A stretch of 64,000 nucleotides of DNA from Doryteuthis pealeii (lineage: Eukaryota > Mollusca > Cephalopoda > Myopsida > Loliginidae), in the NCBI GenBank assembly GCA_023376005.1, contig CM042181.1, positions 15,746,445 to 15,810,444 of the forward strand, written 5' to 3'. Below, in pieces: positions 35,260 through 47,132 of the stretch. The position numbers and the translations under genes are program-made. How positions within the stretch are numbered: position 1 is the stretch's first letter; every line of letters starts with the position of its first letter. Below the pieces are notes generated by a model. That model searched no databases. It was not told the origin of the DNA and saw nothing but the letters and a program-made list of their open reading frames with translations.

Positions 35260-36136
35260 CAAGCTTAGATTTCGACCCTTTCCTGTTTGTCAAAACACCC
35301 ACACCTGCAGTTGGGCGGAAGTAGAGCCATAACGTAATAACCTTAGTCTAACCGCCACCTTTATTAAACAATCCACTCAAAAGGTTGCAAATTAGTAGGA
35401 AACCAGAATTAATAGGCTTTTTTTCTTCTTCATGAGAGAAACAGCAACAAATTATCAAAAAGAGATTAAAAACTGAAAAAACAAAATGTTTAGATAACAA
35501 AAATTGCAAAAAACAATGTTTTAAAAAACGTTTGTTAAAACAGTTTTAGTAATAAATGCATAGAGGAAAAAAAAAAAAAGAAAGCAGGTGCAGCTGCCTA
35601 CAGGTGATAATAATAGCTGTCTACAGGTGATAATAATAATAATAATAATAGAACTGGTAATGTTTTCACAGCGCTAAGACTAGAGTGAAATGTTGACAAT
35701 AGACTGACCACAACAGCAAAGGGGGATCACAGTATAATCACAAATTACACACACACGTATGTATATATATATATAAAAACATTTTTTTTTGGTGATGAAA
35801 CAAAGAAAATACAGTGCTCAACCACAAATTGTGAGAGCTATTATTTATTTAATTTGTTGAGTTAAAAAAAAAAAAAAAAAAATGCTTATTACAGACAGCT
35901 ACCCAGGTTGTCTTGCTAGGTTGCAATCATCGGGCTATCAAGTTAGATCTTATGGTGTTTATTAGAAGATCCTTTCTTGATGTTAGCTTCTGGACTGCAA
36001 ATAACGTCGGTTGCCTTTGTGGACGCTATTACGCTTCGGATTTTTAAATATATATATATATATATTGAAGAAAATGATTAAAAGTGAAAAAAATATACAA
36101 GGGTGAGGATGAATTTATTGATCCCACCATTGTATA

Positions 36137-36170
<34 letters not shown>

Positions 36171-36970
36171 AACTTTTAATAATTTTCTTCAACATATTAT
36201 GAAATTCATTTCCATTTTTTCACCTACAAATTTTACCGTTATATTGAACTCCGTATTGTCAGTGTATTATAATAAAATTAACACCACTAATAGACAAATC
36301 TTTTCTTCTTCTTTAAAAAAGATCAGAAAATAATTGCAGGGACAATATTTAACATAAAACAAAACTTAAAACTCTCTTTAAATTGCTGAATATTTAATTC
36401 TGTAAAGGTTTATGTACAACCACCAAATAAATAGGGCCAAGATTTACTTTTATATTCAATGTAATAATTAACTTGGCTAAATAGACTGACTGTCGAATGG
36501 CTGGGAGTCCATTACAGCTCTGCAGATTCAAGCTAAACTTTTTATTTTTTTGAAAATTTTATCTTTTAAAAACCAAAGCCATATCTTCAGACCAAATTTA
36601 ATGTTTAAAATAGAATTTAACACATTTTTTATTTTCTGAAACTTTTTTTATCTTCCTTCAGACCAAATCTATGAAAATACCAAAAAACCTATTCCTTTTG
36701 AGATATCATAAAAAAAACATCTGATATTTCCATAAAATTGTACCAGATACACAATAGAATTTAACACACATCAAAAGGATTCACCCCCCGCATAAAGAGC
36801 CAATCCATACCCCCCCACACACACACACACTGGCGATGTAATTATGTTATTAAATAAGAAACAGACAAGTCTTAATCACAATCATACAAAGCCTTTTGGT
36901 GATAGCAATGAAACACCACATTATGATTAACATTAAGTTTCTTCTTTGAACTAAAAGATTATCATTATTA
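35260..36970. other. Intergenic, no gene seen
   Basis: AT-rich with A runs, (AAT)n at 35607-35650, a TA tract and a small foldback (TTGAAGAAAATGATTAAAAG at about 36065 against its complement at about 36175). No coding exon recognised. Confidence 0.5.
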
Positions 36971-36974
36971 CATA

Positions 36975-37081
36975 CAGGGTGTGATAGAAATTTTAAACTG
37001 TGATCTGTGTGGTGCAAGTGAATTTAGGCAAGTGGCAATGGTAACTCCATCTAGCTAATGTCTTACCATTTAAGTTGTTTA

Positions 37082-37126
<45 letters not shown>

Positions 37127-37420
37127 ATTCAGTTCTGCCAATAAGTATGCAGGGTGTGGCAGAAATATCTCTCACCTTTGTGGTGCAAGTGAATTTAGGC
37201 AAGTGGTAATGGTAGCTCCATCAAGCCAATATCTTTCCATGTAAGTTGTTATATATATATACATACATATCTTTCTCCAGTTCTGCCTATGCATATACAG
37301 GTTGTGACAGAAACATCTCCCACATTTTAAACTGTGACCTGTGTGGTGCAAGTGAATTTAGGCAAGTGGTAATGGTAGCTCCACCTAGCTAATGTGTTGG
37401 ACTGGTGGACATAGTGCATT
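36975..37420. repeat. Three tandem copies of an approximately 165-bp repeat
   Basis: The phrase GGTGCAAGTGAATTTAGGCA occurs at about 37013, 37181 and 37345, each preceded by CAGGGTGTG(G/A)...AGAAA and followed by GTAATGGTAGCTCCA. (TA)n tracts lie between the units. Unknown origin. Confidence 0.75.
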
Positions 37421-37739
37421 TGCTGTTGAAAAGTTGTTTTTAAAGAGTGTATAGCAATTACAGTTTCACCAGAAAGATTTTTGTGCTAATTTCATGTTAA
37501 ATTGGAATGATGTAATTCCAGATAAAATTCTCAACTGATAGGACTATTGATTTTCTATCCAGAACAGAATCAATCCAACATAACATGAAATGAGCACAAA
37601 AAAATTCCTGTGCAGTGATTGCAAATTCACCAGATATAGACTTAAGATTTGTCAAGGATGCCACACAACCCCCACCCACACAGGAATTGAGTGGCAACCT
37701 TAAAACTAAATCTGAACTAGAGTGGCCGAATCATCCCAT

Positions 37740-37965
37740 CCCCACCCCCAGTGGGTATACGGGGTGATGGTGGGAGTACATATCTCAGCCAGGAGTGCCC
37801 AACTAGGAACCAAATGGTTCCGAGTTTGATACAGGCCCTTGCCAACTCAGCACATGAGTAGCTGATGGTAGATGTGGCACTCTGCACCCGATGCCAAAAA
37901 CAATCTCCCTAGTCTAGTGCTATTGAAATGGGAATAGACTCCCTCGCTGCCTGACACTAACTTTA
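37740..37965 (+). mobile_element. Possible tRNA-derived SINE
   Basis: A GC-richer block with a box-B-like GAGTTTGATAC (37822) and an upstream CAGGAGTGCCCAAC that may stand for box A. Low confidence. Confidence 0.35.
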
Positions 37966-38621
37966 GGCTACTAACGATGACATTACTTAATTTTACATAT
38001 TATATTTCTGGTTTTTTTTGGTGCAAAAAATCATCCTATATCATAAATTAACCCTTTGACAACAAATAACATATATTGCGGGTTATAATTATCCCCCCCC
38101 CCACAAAAAAGGGAAGGGAGATAATTCTAAGATTTGTCAAAGTGCAACAACGACACACACGGGAATTCATGGGAAGGTATATGAATGGGGAAGTGGTTTA
38201 ACAAATAACACACAATATCAACATGACATGCAGTGACACTTCTTACCAGCTTTTGTTGTTGATGATGATGATGATTATATTATTTCTAAAAACAAAAAAT
38301 TGCGTTAGAAAAAAACGATTAGAAAATAACAAAATTTTCATTTCATTTGGAATCTTCATTCTTTTCTAAAAGTCAATAAATTCACATATTCCTATTCTTT
38401 GAATTGTCGCTTTTCTTGTCGTAGAAGTGACAACTTGAATAAATTCCAATAAAACTAGAATTGCAAAGACAAAGGATAATACAATTCCCCTTTAAACCAT
38501 TTAAAATGGACCACACTGGTTATTAAAAAAAGGACCACCCTTTGTGGATAGATAATAAAAAAACGAGTAAGAATTCTAAATGCACAATTTAAAAGAAACT
38601 GCGACCCCAAAGATTTTCAGT

Positions 38622-38852
38622 TTAACTCTTAATATCCTGTTGAGAATTTTCCAACTTCAGAGCCCCATTCCTATAAGGATTTATCAAAAATGGCCGTTTC
38701 ATTTAAAGTTACCTGTTATTTTCCTTAAATCAAAGACTTCTAAATAGGTTTAATATTACATTTAAACAAAGGATATCGTTTGGTGCAGATTAAGAAAATG
38801 AATATGACTTCCGGCCAGGTGGAATGAGGCGGTATAGGATGATAAGAGTTAA
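38622..38852 (+). mobile_element. piggyBac-like MITE, copy 3 (complete)
   Basis: TTAA (38622-38625) CTCTTAATATCC ... GGATGATAAGAG TTAA (38849-38852). Terminal inverted repeats of about 12 bp, length 223 bp between the TTAA sites, no ORF. The best-preserved of three copies. Confidence 0.75.
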
Positions 38853-39466
38853 ACAGAAATTTCCACTTGAAGAAATATTAGAAGTGTAAATAAATGTTAT
38901 CAGGATCCAGATTTTCCCAGCCCAAGGAACAAAGTGTGATATCTGACCAACTTCTTCAACCACGTTCCTTTGGCGTTTTGACAGTTCAAAGAGGGGCAGG
39001 TTGTAGGGTGGGGTTTGGGGAGATTCCAACCCAGCAGCACTATTCCTTATTTTGAAGGAAGGATGTCCATCTTTGCGATACTGGTAGAGGACTTGGATAG
39101 TGTATAGACGCTCATGATCACCATGACAGGAAAAAAGAGGAGGGGGAGGGGAGTAGAACTTGGTCTTCGGAGATTCCAACCCAGCAACCCTTCACTTTAT
39201 TGTAAAGGAAAAATGTAGTCCGATGTCTGTTGACTGTGACCCATGCTTTACACAAAAAGAATGTAGTTATATACAAAGTTTGTTTTTAGGTAATAGTCTT
39301 TGGCAAACTTTGTTCATAATGAATTGAGATAAGGCCTGTATTTTTAAAGCTGAAAGTTTCTCACACCTTGTGTTTACCCGCCACCCACTACCCAGGGGGA
39401 AGGGGAAAAAGACTTCCTATAATGGTACTCTTGAGATGAGCAGTAGAGGAAAAAAATTTAACTTAC

Positions 39467-39584
39467 CTTCTTGCCAGCGCCAATCTTGGTCTTAGCCACA
39501 CCCCGCACTTTCTTCTGCCTATTTTTTACGTTCTTTTCTTTGTTTACGACTGGATTTTGGCTTTCTTCTCATATAAACCATTTG
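39467..39584 (-). pseudogene. RPS24: RPS24 exon 4 (last visible exon), frame-disrupted
   Basis: The minus strand has a good acceptor (CCTCTTTCAG before 39584) and donor (GTAAGT after 39467). Its content is clearly the C-terminal basic part of eS24: GLYEKK, SSRKQRKERK, NRQKKVRG, IGAGKK. However, these blocks lie in different frames. Two extra bases at the start (CAAATGG where CATGG or similar is expected), one extra A in GAAAG/CCAAAA, and one extra A in the A run before ATAGG leave the in-phase reading with a stop (TAG) after ERKK. All changes lengthen homopolymers, so assembly error is a real alternative to mutation. A further short terminal exon with the stop codon should lie at lower coordinates; I could not find it. 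Confidence 0.8.
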
Positions 39585-39679
39585 CTGAAAGAGGGTAAGA
39601 GAAGAGGACAAAAAAAAAAAAAGTTTAAATAAATGGCACATGGACAATAAAGAAAGCAAATCAGGTATAATTACATCAA

Positions 39680-39905
39680 TCATTGGGCGCCCTGTACTGG
39701 TGTAATGGTTAACAAGCTAGTCTTGAAGACCCATAACTACTGAATAGCAAGTTTGGATCCTTACAAGATGCCCCATACTTGCGACCTTGTGTCACATCAA
39801 ACCCGCGGTAAACGAGTAAGGTAAATACCTACATTTAAATCCATCCTAATATGTGGCTGATCTTAGCAGCCCACGACACAAACAAGGCTGATTGTTTTAT
39901 TGTCT
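39680..39905 (+). mobile_element. tRNA-derived SINE copy T6 (RPS24 intron/3' side)
   Basis: Box A TGGTGTAATGGTT (39699) and box B GTTTGGATCC (39751), followed by a body with CTTGCGACCTTGTGTCACATC, also seen (as CTTGCAACTGTGTCACATCC) in T7 at 46885-47040. Confidence 0.65.
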
Positions 39906-40129
39906 TAAAAAAAAAACAATGTTCTGATGTTATGGGGAGGGGGGTAAATATAGCTTTACATATATATATATACATACATATACACACACACACCTAATGA
40001 CTGATAAGATAATCATGTCTAAATTAAATTTATATTCTAAATTTATAATACTCTGTATATGTAAAAATATATACACAAATCTTTAAATGTATGTTTGAGT
40101 TGAATCCTATGAAAGTAACACTTAATATC

Positions 40130-40180
<51 letters not shown>

Positions 40181-40441
40181 CTGGGGATATTAATTTAACA
40201 ATGATCATATAAAAAATAAATTAAAAAAACCTGTGTACATGAACAAACTCTTGGCCGAATCATGTGTTGGTAACTCAAATTAAATCAATTTTATCCTTTC
40301 AACATATCGTTGGATTCATTTCCATTTTCAAATTATATATATAGCTAATATAGTAAACTATATATATAAGAATTAAACCTATTCTCTCATTTCAAATAGG
40401 TGTAGCTAAATAACAAAGTGAATATATATACAGTTACTCAC

Positions 40442-40651
40442 TCTTGCAAGTCGATGCTTGGGTTCAAATTTCTTAGCGTAATCCAAAGTATCATAAACCA
40501 TAGCAAATCCAGAGCTTTTTCCACCTCCAAATTGCGTTCGGAATCCAAAAGAAAAGATCACATCTGGGGTAGTCTTGTACATACGGGCTAGTTTTTCCCG
40601 TATCTCTGTTTTGGGGACTGTGGCACGACCAGGATGAAGAACATCCACCAC
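40442..40651 (-). CDS. RPS24: RPS24 (eS24), exon 3
   Basis: Minus-strand exon of exactly 70 codons, from [20 protein letters not shown] to FEPKHRLAR. It encodes the core of ribosomal protein eS24, a small-subunit protein of the cytoplasmic 40S ribosome. It is bounded by an acceptor (TTTTATTTTCAG, just above 40651) and donor GTGAGT (just below 40442), both in phase 0. The reading frame is intact and the protein is close to the animal consensus, including [21 protein letters not shown]. Exon length and phase match the vertebrate gene, which supports an orthologous intron-containing locus rather than a processed copy. Confidence 0.95.
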
Positions 40652-40849
40652 CTGAAAATAAAAATATAATTTATGTTGTGAATTCAATTTGAAAAAAAAA
40701 AAAAAAAAAAAAAGTCAAGATATTTTGGGGCCTCACACTTGATCTTAAGCCCTGGGGAGAGGGGAAGGGCAAGAAAAAAAAAAAAAAGTTTTCTAAAATA
40801 TTCCATAAAGCGACAGATGAAAAAATTTAAATTCTGAGATGAGGAAAAA

Positions 40850-40995
40850 AAAAAAAAAAAAAATTGTAACAGAATTCTCGGAACCGCAAAGGAATGGAAA
40901 AGTCCAAGCAGCTCGATTTAATAAAGTATTTAATGTTGCTATCAGAATTAATAAACCACCAAGTATCATAAAATTGGGAGATACACAGTGGGGCG
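40850..40995. repeat. Dispersed repeat pair (40.85 and 42.22 kb)
   Basis: About 140 bp containing CTCGGAACC, AAGCAGCTCGATTTA and AACCACCAAGTA recur at 42215-42355 with small changes. It lies in the RPS24 intron. A weak minus-strand reading resembles transposon protein sequence but is too short to assign. Confidence 0.55.
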
Positions 40996-41651
40996 AGATA
41001 GCATTTTTAATTAAACAATTATTTAAAGTATTCAATAATCATTAAAATTTCAAATAAAAATTCTGAAATTCAAATATTTCAGACGAGTTTCAAGCAGATA
41101 AAAATGAAAACCTTTTACATTCATATTTTAAAGGCTAATACATAATACATTAAAAAAAAAGAAGTTATATTCTATTTTTAGTTCAGGTTCTAAATCTGGA
41201 GTTTCTACAACACGTAAAGTATCCAATCACCACGAGGAGATTTTTAATTTTAAGGGGCAGAACTAGTTTGATTTGAAGAAATTTAATTCATAATCAAATT
41301 TACCAGGTATTATTGTATGTAAATATTTTAATGGAGAAATAAAATTTGAAAGATAGATCTATACTGGCCAGAGAGTTAGAAGTGGAGCCTCGCCATCAGA
41401 TTTTAGTGGCTGGGACTATCTTGTTAAATAGGGGGGGGGGGGCTGTGAAAAAGGTATTTTTTTTACCTATATGATGGAATATTTCAAAGCCCACTATATA
41501 TTCACTTCATAACCCATTCTATTCAAATAAAGTCCTATTATCATTATCATTATCATAATCTGAATTCTTTTTTTCAGTGTAAACAAGTGACATGTGTGAG
41601 AGTGTTTTTAAGTAGGCGAAAAGGGAAGAAGAAGAAGAAGAAAAAAAGGGG

Positions 41652-41718
41652 GTGCATCAGAAGGGTCTATCAACACGGTTATTCAGGATCACGTCCCAAG
41701 ATTTTCATCATATGCACA
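41652..41718 (+). repeat. 67-bp module of the T2/T3 SINE family
   Basis: Begins GTGCATCAGAAGGG and ends CATATGCACA. The same module opens T2 (45105) and T3 (46058). Here it stands alone. Confidence 0.7.
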
Positions 41719-42049
41719 GGGATTTATTTTTTTCTCTCCTTAAATTAAAATGTACGACTGAACTTTTTGAAAAACTGATATCCATTTATAATAACTTAAT
41801 TCCAGGAGAAAGTTTTATCAATTTTCATTGTTGTGATAAAACACCAACCAAGAAACGGACCGACCTTAAAGTTCTCCTTTTCTTGTCAGATTCCCAATGA
41901 AATTAAACAGGTTTTTAGAAAGCAATATTATTAAAGATAAGGTAAATGAAAATAACAAGGGGAGATAATTCAGTATTGGTAAAAGCTGACAGCTCCCTCC
42001 TCCTAATTATTTACATTCATACACTTTAGGATTCAATACATACAAAGAA

Positions 42050-42113
<64 letters not shown>

Positions 42114-42707
42114 GAGGTGGGGTGGATTTTTGGTATTTGAAATATCTGACAGCATCACCCCTCACCCCAATTCTTCACATTCATACACTATGACTTAATA
42201 AATAAAAGAATGTCACAACGCTCTCGGAACCACAAGGAAATAAGAAAAGTCACCAAGCAGCTCGATTTAGTGAAGTGATTATTGTTGCTATAGAATTTTT
42301 TTAAAAAACCACCAAGTACCATAAATGGGGAGATACGTAGTGGGGCGATATAGCAAGATTAAATATTTCAATTAATGACACTCTCTAAAAAAGATTCATT
42401 TAAACTAAAAGAGTTCAACTAAGAAAAAATAAAATAAAATACTAAAACAATATGAGTTTCTCTTAATTTTTCAGATGAGTCTTCATGTGGATCATTTTGA
42501 TTTTTCAAACTGCTGTCTTCTTTATATTGTGGTATGTGAAACATAACTTTGGCCCACTGTATACTTCGACCTCCCTCAGGTGTTCTCAGTGTAAAAGGTT
42601 CTCCAATGCCTTGTTTGACCAACCGTGTAAAAAATAAATAAACCTGGGATACCTATTGCCTGTCCTACACCTACCCGCCTGTTTGCATATATACATTTTT
42701 AATATAA

Positions 42708-42919
42708 CTAGCAAAAAACAAACACCCCCAGGGCACAAGTATTTAAGTATTTTGTGGCAAATCTATCTCAGCTAAACCGTAATAGAAACATTGTTAATAA
42801 ATAAGATGCTAATTAAGATTAAATGATTTAATAACCATTGAGAATATAATAAATAACCAAAGGAATTGGGATAATGGTGATGTAGTTTCGGTTACAGACA
42901 CACAATCTCCATTATAAGA
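42708..42919 (-). mobile_element. Helitron copy H7, internally deleted (212 bp)
   Basis: On the minus strand: TCTTATAATGGAGATTGTG start, CTAG-T end and a weakened hairpin. Most of the interior is missing. It belongs to the diverged subfamily represented by H8. Confidence 0.65.
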
Positions 42920-43860
42920 TTATCTTTTTTAATTTGAGATCCTATTAGTTAAAAAGAGAGTAAACTTAAATCTTTGAACTAAATGGGCCAATGAATTAAC
43001 ATATAAAAAGACAAAATTATACAGCTTTTCTTTTGCCAGACTAAAAAATTTATCAAGTTTACAAAGTAATGAATTGAATGTAGCAGAGTTAGTAAAACCC
43101 AAAAGTTTAAATCCAATGAGCAAGTTTACCAGCTTTGCAGGGGATTTAATATTCCTGTTTAAACAGCAGGTCTGTAATGAATAACGGTACAGGTCTGACG
43201 CAGGAACAGGAAATAATAAAAATTAAAGACTCTTATAGTGGTCAGTAGCAAATAATGAGGGGAAGAAGAAAAAAAAAAAAAATTACACCCCTATCATTCT
43301 GAATAAAAAGTAAATTTTCTTCCAAACCAGAATTTTATTATTTTTAGTTAAAGACTGTACAATCAAAATGTATATTATCAGGTAATATTACCAAACTTTA
43401 AACCTTAACAGAAACATTGTTAACAAATAAGATTCTAATTAAGATTAAATAAGGATTATTTAATAACCAATGAGAATATAATGAAAATAACTATTTCAAG
43501 CCTCAAAATTTATCAAGTTTACAAAGTAATGAATTGAATGTAGCAGAGTTAGTAGGACCCAAAAGTTTAAATCCAATGAGCAAGTTTACCAGCTTTGCAG
43601 GGGATTTAATATTCCTGTTTAAACAGCAGTGTCTGTAATAAATAACGGTACAGGTCTGACGCAGGAACAGGGGGGAAAAAAATAAGGCCCTTAGTGGTCT
43701 TTAGGTAAAAATGAGGGGAGGAAAGAAGAATTACCAGTCATAAATAAATACATTCCTATCAATTTTAATAAAAAGTTAATTTTAGTCCAAACCAAAGAAA
43801 CCAGAATTTTATTATTTCTAATTAAACACAGTACAATCAAAACGGATATTATTAGGTATT
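42770..43860. repeat. Segmental duplication inside the RPS24 intron
   Basis: A block with GAAACATTGTTAA, AAATTTATCAAGTTTACAAA and CTTTGCAGGGGATTTAATA occurs at about 42785-43320 and again at about 43405-43830. Part of Helitron H7 is included in the duplication. The near-identical 165 bp at 43046-43210 and 43507-43670 are the best-preserved part. Confidence 0.7.
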
Positions 43861-44248
43861 ATTACCAAAGTCTATTGTACAGTACAATGGTACAGGTCTG
43901 ATTCCGAAACAGGAAATATATATCAGACAGAAATCTCTCTAACTAAGGGATATTTGATAAACTTTGGTTATTGTTAGACAATGCCAGATAATTATACAGG
44001 GAAAATTGTGTTTTGCCAATTTGTCATTTAGTTAATTCATAACAGACCCATGAAAATGTGGTTCCCAACATTTTAGCATAGGAACCCTTTATATAAAAGA
44101 GGAGGAGGAGGAGGAGGCAAAGGCAAAGAATGTTTAAAAACATCTTTTAATTAGAAATTAATGTAGATATGTTTCCTTCAAATTAATAAAGCCAGTAATT
44201 AATTGTTTGGTTGTAACTTATGGATGACTCAATGGCACAAAATTGATC

Positions 44249-44560
44249 GGCTGAACTTGCACAAACGTGTCAAAATTAGGGTGACCAAAAAAAAAAAAAA
44301 AAAAAAATTGTAATAAAACTTAATTTTAACTATGGGGGTTTAGAGTTAGTTTAATGGGAAAATGAATAAATAATTTGGGTTCTGTTTTTTCTGGGTCTCC
44401 CTGTATACCGGTGACCCAGAAAAAACAGAACCCACAAATTTTGTAATAAAACTTAATTTTAACTTGGGGTGGGGTGTTTCAAGGTTAGTTTAATGGGAAA
44501 ATAAATAATTTGGGTTCTGTTTTTCTGGGTCACCCTAATTTTGACACCTTTGTTCAGCCA
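44249..44560. mobile_element. MITE-2 copy with 8-bp target duplication
   Basis: Begins GGCTGAACTTGCAC and ends in the inverse, GTTCAGCC. Flanks AATTGATC (44241-44248) and AATTAATC (44561-44568) agree at 7 of 8 positions. Internally it contains two copies of the GTGACCCAGAAAAAACAGAA arm, so it looks like a composite or partly duplicated element. Helitron H8 begins 11 bp beyond its right end. Confidence 0.7.
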
Positions 44561-44570
44561 ATTAATCTAT

Positions 44571-45101
44571 CTTATTATAATGGAGATTATGCAACTGTCT
44601 GTCTTCACCACCGACGTCACGATTTTGTTATTTATCTAAATTATATTCTCAAAGATTATGAAATTGTTAATATTTAATCTTGATTACCAGCCTTATTCAT
44701 TAACAATGTCTCTATTAAAGTCTAGCTAAGTTAAATTTGCCGCAAAACTGCCCATATTAATGCATTTAAAATCCTGAAATATGTGTTATATATATATATA
44801 TATATATATCTCTAAGAAAGATTTACATAGTATATGGTGGGAATAATTTGGAAAATAATTTTAACAAAACTGGGTTCAATAAATAATTATTTGCAGTTAC
44901 TGATTTCTAATACAATCAAGTTATTTAATAGACGTATTAAAAGCAATCCTATATATATAATTTTATATAGAAATCAATTAAAATAAGTAATATTTTTTAT
45001 ATTCATTCTTATCTAGTTTTGTTAGTCTTTCTAATTTAATATAATATTTTATTCTATTAAAACCTACATATGTGCGCTCAGGGGGTGCATTCTTTTGCCA
45101 G
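44571..45101 (+). mobile_element. Helitron copy H8, diverged subfamily
   Basis: Preceded by A; starts TCTTATTATAATGGAGATTA and ends CCAG before T (CTAG mutated), with a weakened hairpin GCTCAGGGGGTGC. The interior differs from H1-H6 but matches H7 and the 43.4 kb block. Confidence 0.65.
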
Positions 45102-45104
45102 TAA

Positions 45105-45415
45105 GTGTGCATCAGAAGGGTCTATCAACACGGTTATTCAGGATCACGTCCCAAGATTTTCATCATATGCACAGATCAAGCATGAACGATTGAGTTAATA
45201 TAGTTCTAAGTTATCTGTAGGTTGCAGGTTCTATCCTGACTATGGGCGAAAAAAAAATATAACATAAAATACTTAACATAGTTCAACACTTGTACCAGTT
45301 ACAGTTAACGGAATGAGAACAATCTACTCAAATGGATTAATTAAAGGGTTCGGTTTGAAGTTCTGTGAAGACTCCAGAGATTGGCAAGAAACCTCCAGAA
45401 CTGGAACCTCACCAT
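45105..45415 (+). mobile_element. tRNA-derived SINE copy T2
   Basis: Opens with the 67-bp module, then box-B-like GGTTCTATCC (45228) and a body with AATGAGAACAATCTACTCAA and TTGAAGTTCTGTGAAG shared with T1 and T3. Box A is weak. Confidence 0.6.
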
Positions 45416-45627
45416 CAAATAGAGTTTAACGTCATTCCAAGGATATTAAGACCTTCAGCCACCGCCTTCTAGCGCCCATGTGTATTCTACGCCTAAAATT
45501 AAGGAATTGTGTATGTATGTCCACGTTTACACTTTTGTGCAATTGTTTATTCTTTGTGAATGTTGCCCCCTTCTCATTACTGCAAATAATCTTTAAACAC
45601 AGAGAGGGAGAGAGAGAGGGTTTGGTT

Positions 45628-45962
45628 TGTTTTGTTTTTTTTTTACGGCATATAAACCTCAGTGGGTCATTTAATGCCGATAAAGTTTTGAAATAAATCA
45701 ATTCTTAATGGATAATACAATTTTTTTATAAATACATTTCTCTATTTAACCCATAGATGGGACCCTAACAGGTACTACCACTCCGGGTCAGAGTGGACCA
45801 GGGAGCAATGGTGATGAAGGGGTGCTCCACATTCCCTAAACCTCCAAAACTGGAACCTCACCATCAGATAGAGTTTAACGTCATTCCCAGGACATGTAGA
45901 CCCGCCTTCTAGTACCCATATGATAAAAAGGGGTTGGGAAAATCATGTAGGTGCTAGGGCTT
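45628..45962 (-). mobile_element. SINE-like copy S6
   Basis: Same orientation and order as S5, from tail complement ACGGCATATAAACC to GGTGCTAG. Lies between SINEs T2 and T3 in the RPS24 intron and follows a GA-rich tract. Confidence 0.75.
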
Positions 45963-46057
45963 GACGTGACCAGCCGATTGATCGGAGGGGGCCTCTCCGA
46001 CCGCCCGTCTAGCCCAAGATAGGACCAAAGAGAGAGAGAGAGAGAGTGTGTGTGTGT

Positions 46058-46430
46058 GTGCATCAGAAGGGTATGTCAACATGAATGTTCAGGATCACGT
46101 CCCAAGATTTTCATCATATGCACATGAAGTGTTCAGTTAATACACCTTTAAGTGACAATCATCTGTACGTTGCAGGTTCAATCCTGACTACGGACGAAAA
46201 AAAATAATATAGAATATACGTAACATAGCTTAACACTTGTATCCAGTCATTGTTAATAGAATGAGAACAATCTACCCCAATGGAGTTAAATAAAGGGTTT
46301 GGTTTGAAGTTCTGTGAAGGCCCCAGAGTTTGGCAAGAAACACCTGCAGATGGTTGGAGAGCACATTGGCTGAAACATTGCATATACAACAATAAAGATG
46401 AGGATAACAGTCTGAAAAATCTTATAAATA
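46058..46430 (+). mobile_element. tRNA-derived SINE copy T3, adjacent to RPS24 exon 2
   Basis: 67-bp module, box B GGTTCAATCC (46175), body like T1 with AATAAAGATGAGGATAACAG, ending about 20 bp from the exon 2 splice donor. Confidence 0.7.
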
Positions 46431-46448
46431 AAAGAAAAGAAAACTTAC

Positions 46449-46517
46449 CATTTGCTTTCTGCAAAGCAGCCGGTTGGTCAAGAACTTTCTTGTACGAAGT
46501 GTACACGTACTTTCAGT
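46449..46517 (-). CDS. RPS24: RPS24 (eS24), exon 2
   Basis: Minus-strand exon of 23 codons reading TESTCTLRTRKFLTNRLLCRKQM, the N-terminal segment of eS24 (R-T-R-K-F and T-N-R-L-L are invariant-looking). The acceptor is CTTTTTTCTAG (above 46517) and the donor GTAAGT (below 46449), phase 0 at both ends. It joins exon 3 as RKQM|VVDV, exactly as in other animals. It is in frame with the ATG that ends exon 1. Confidence 0.95.
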
Positions 46518-46754
46518 CTAGAAAAAAGAAAAGAAAATGAGTAAAACAAATGAAAGTTTTAAATTACTTTATATATAATTATGTGTAAAAAACACACACA
46601 AAATGAGTCTAGGTAAAAAAATCACACATAAAATGAATAGGTAGATATTCTGCAGATCAATTATTACTGAAAAGCGAGCCCGACCCTAGCTAGATACCCC
46701 AAGTAGGATGTGACAAGTTTGCACAAGTAATATCCTAATTGGGTAAATATAGAG

Positions 46755-47040
46755 ACCATCCCATCATGATGTAATGGTTAGCAAGATAGTCTTGCAGATT
46801 CATTATACTGAATATTTAAACATTATTGTATTTTTGGCACTTAAAAAGAAAAAGCAATTTTGATTTTATAAGCATTTGGTATTTATGGGTGTCCCATCGA
46901 GTTGTAATGGCTAGCAAGATATTCTGTATAATTGATCTGCGAGACTAACGAGTTTGATCCTACCTGGATGCCCTCAGACTTGCAACTGTGTCACATCCTA
47001 CACATGACAAACAGGTGGGGTAAAAACTTACATTTATAAA
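46755..47040 (+). mobile_element. Two tandem tRNA-derived SINE pieces (T7)
   Basis: Box-A-like GTAATGGTTAGC (46771) in a truncated first piece. A second piece has GTAATGGCTAGC (46903) and box B AGTTTGATCC (46951), with the CTTGCAACTGTGTCACATCC body block related to T6. Confidence 0.65.
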
Positions 47041-47132
47041 AGATGTTAGATAATATATCTGTGATTTTTTTTTTTTTTAAATTAGGAGAAAAAGAAGAGG
47101 AATGTTTATACCCCTTCAGAGATGCTGATAGG

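Noticed and set aside
38790..39179. 129-codon minus-strand ORF
   Set aside because: No recognisable domain; overlaps the end of a piggyBac-like MITE and internally duplicated non-coding sequence.
45176..46130. Box C/D snoRNA in RPS24 introns (TGATGA-like strings on the minus strand)
   Set aside because: These strings belong to the 67-bp SINE module, without paired boxes or terminal stems.
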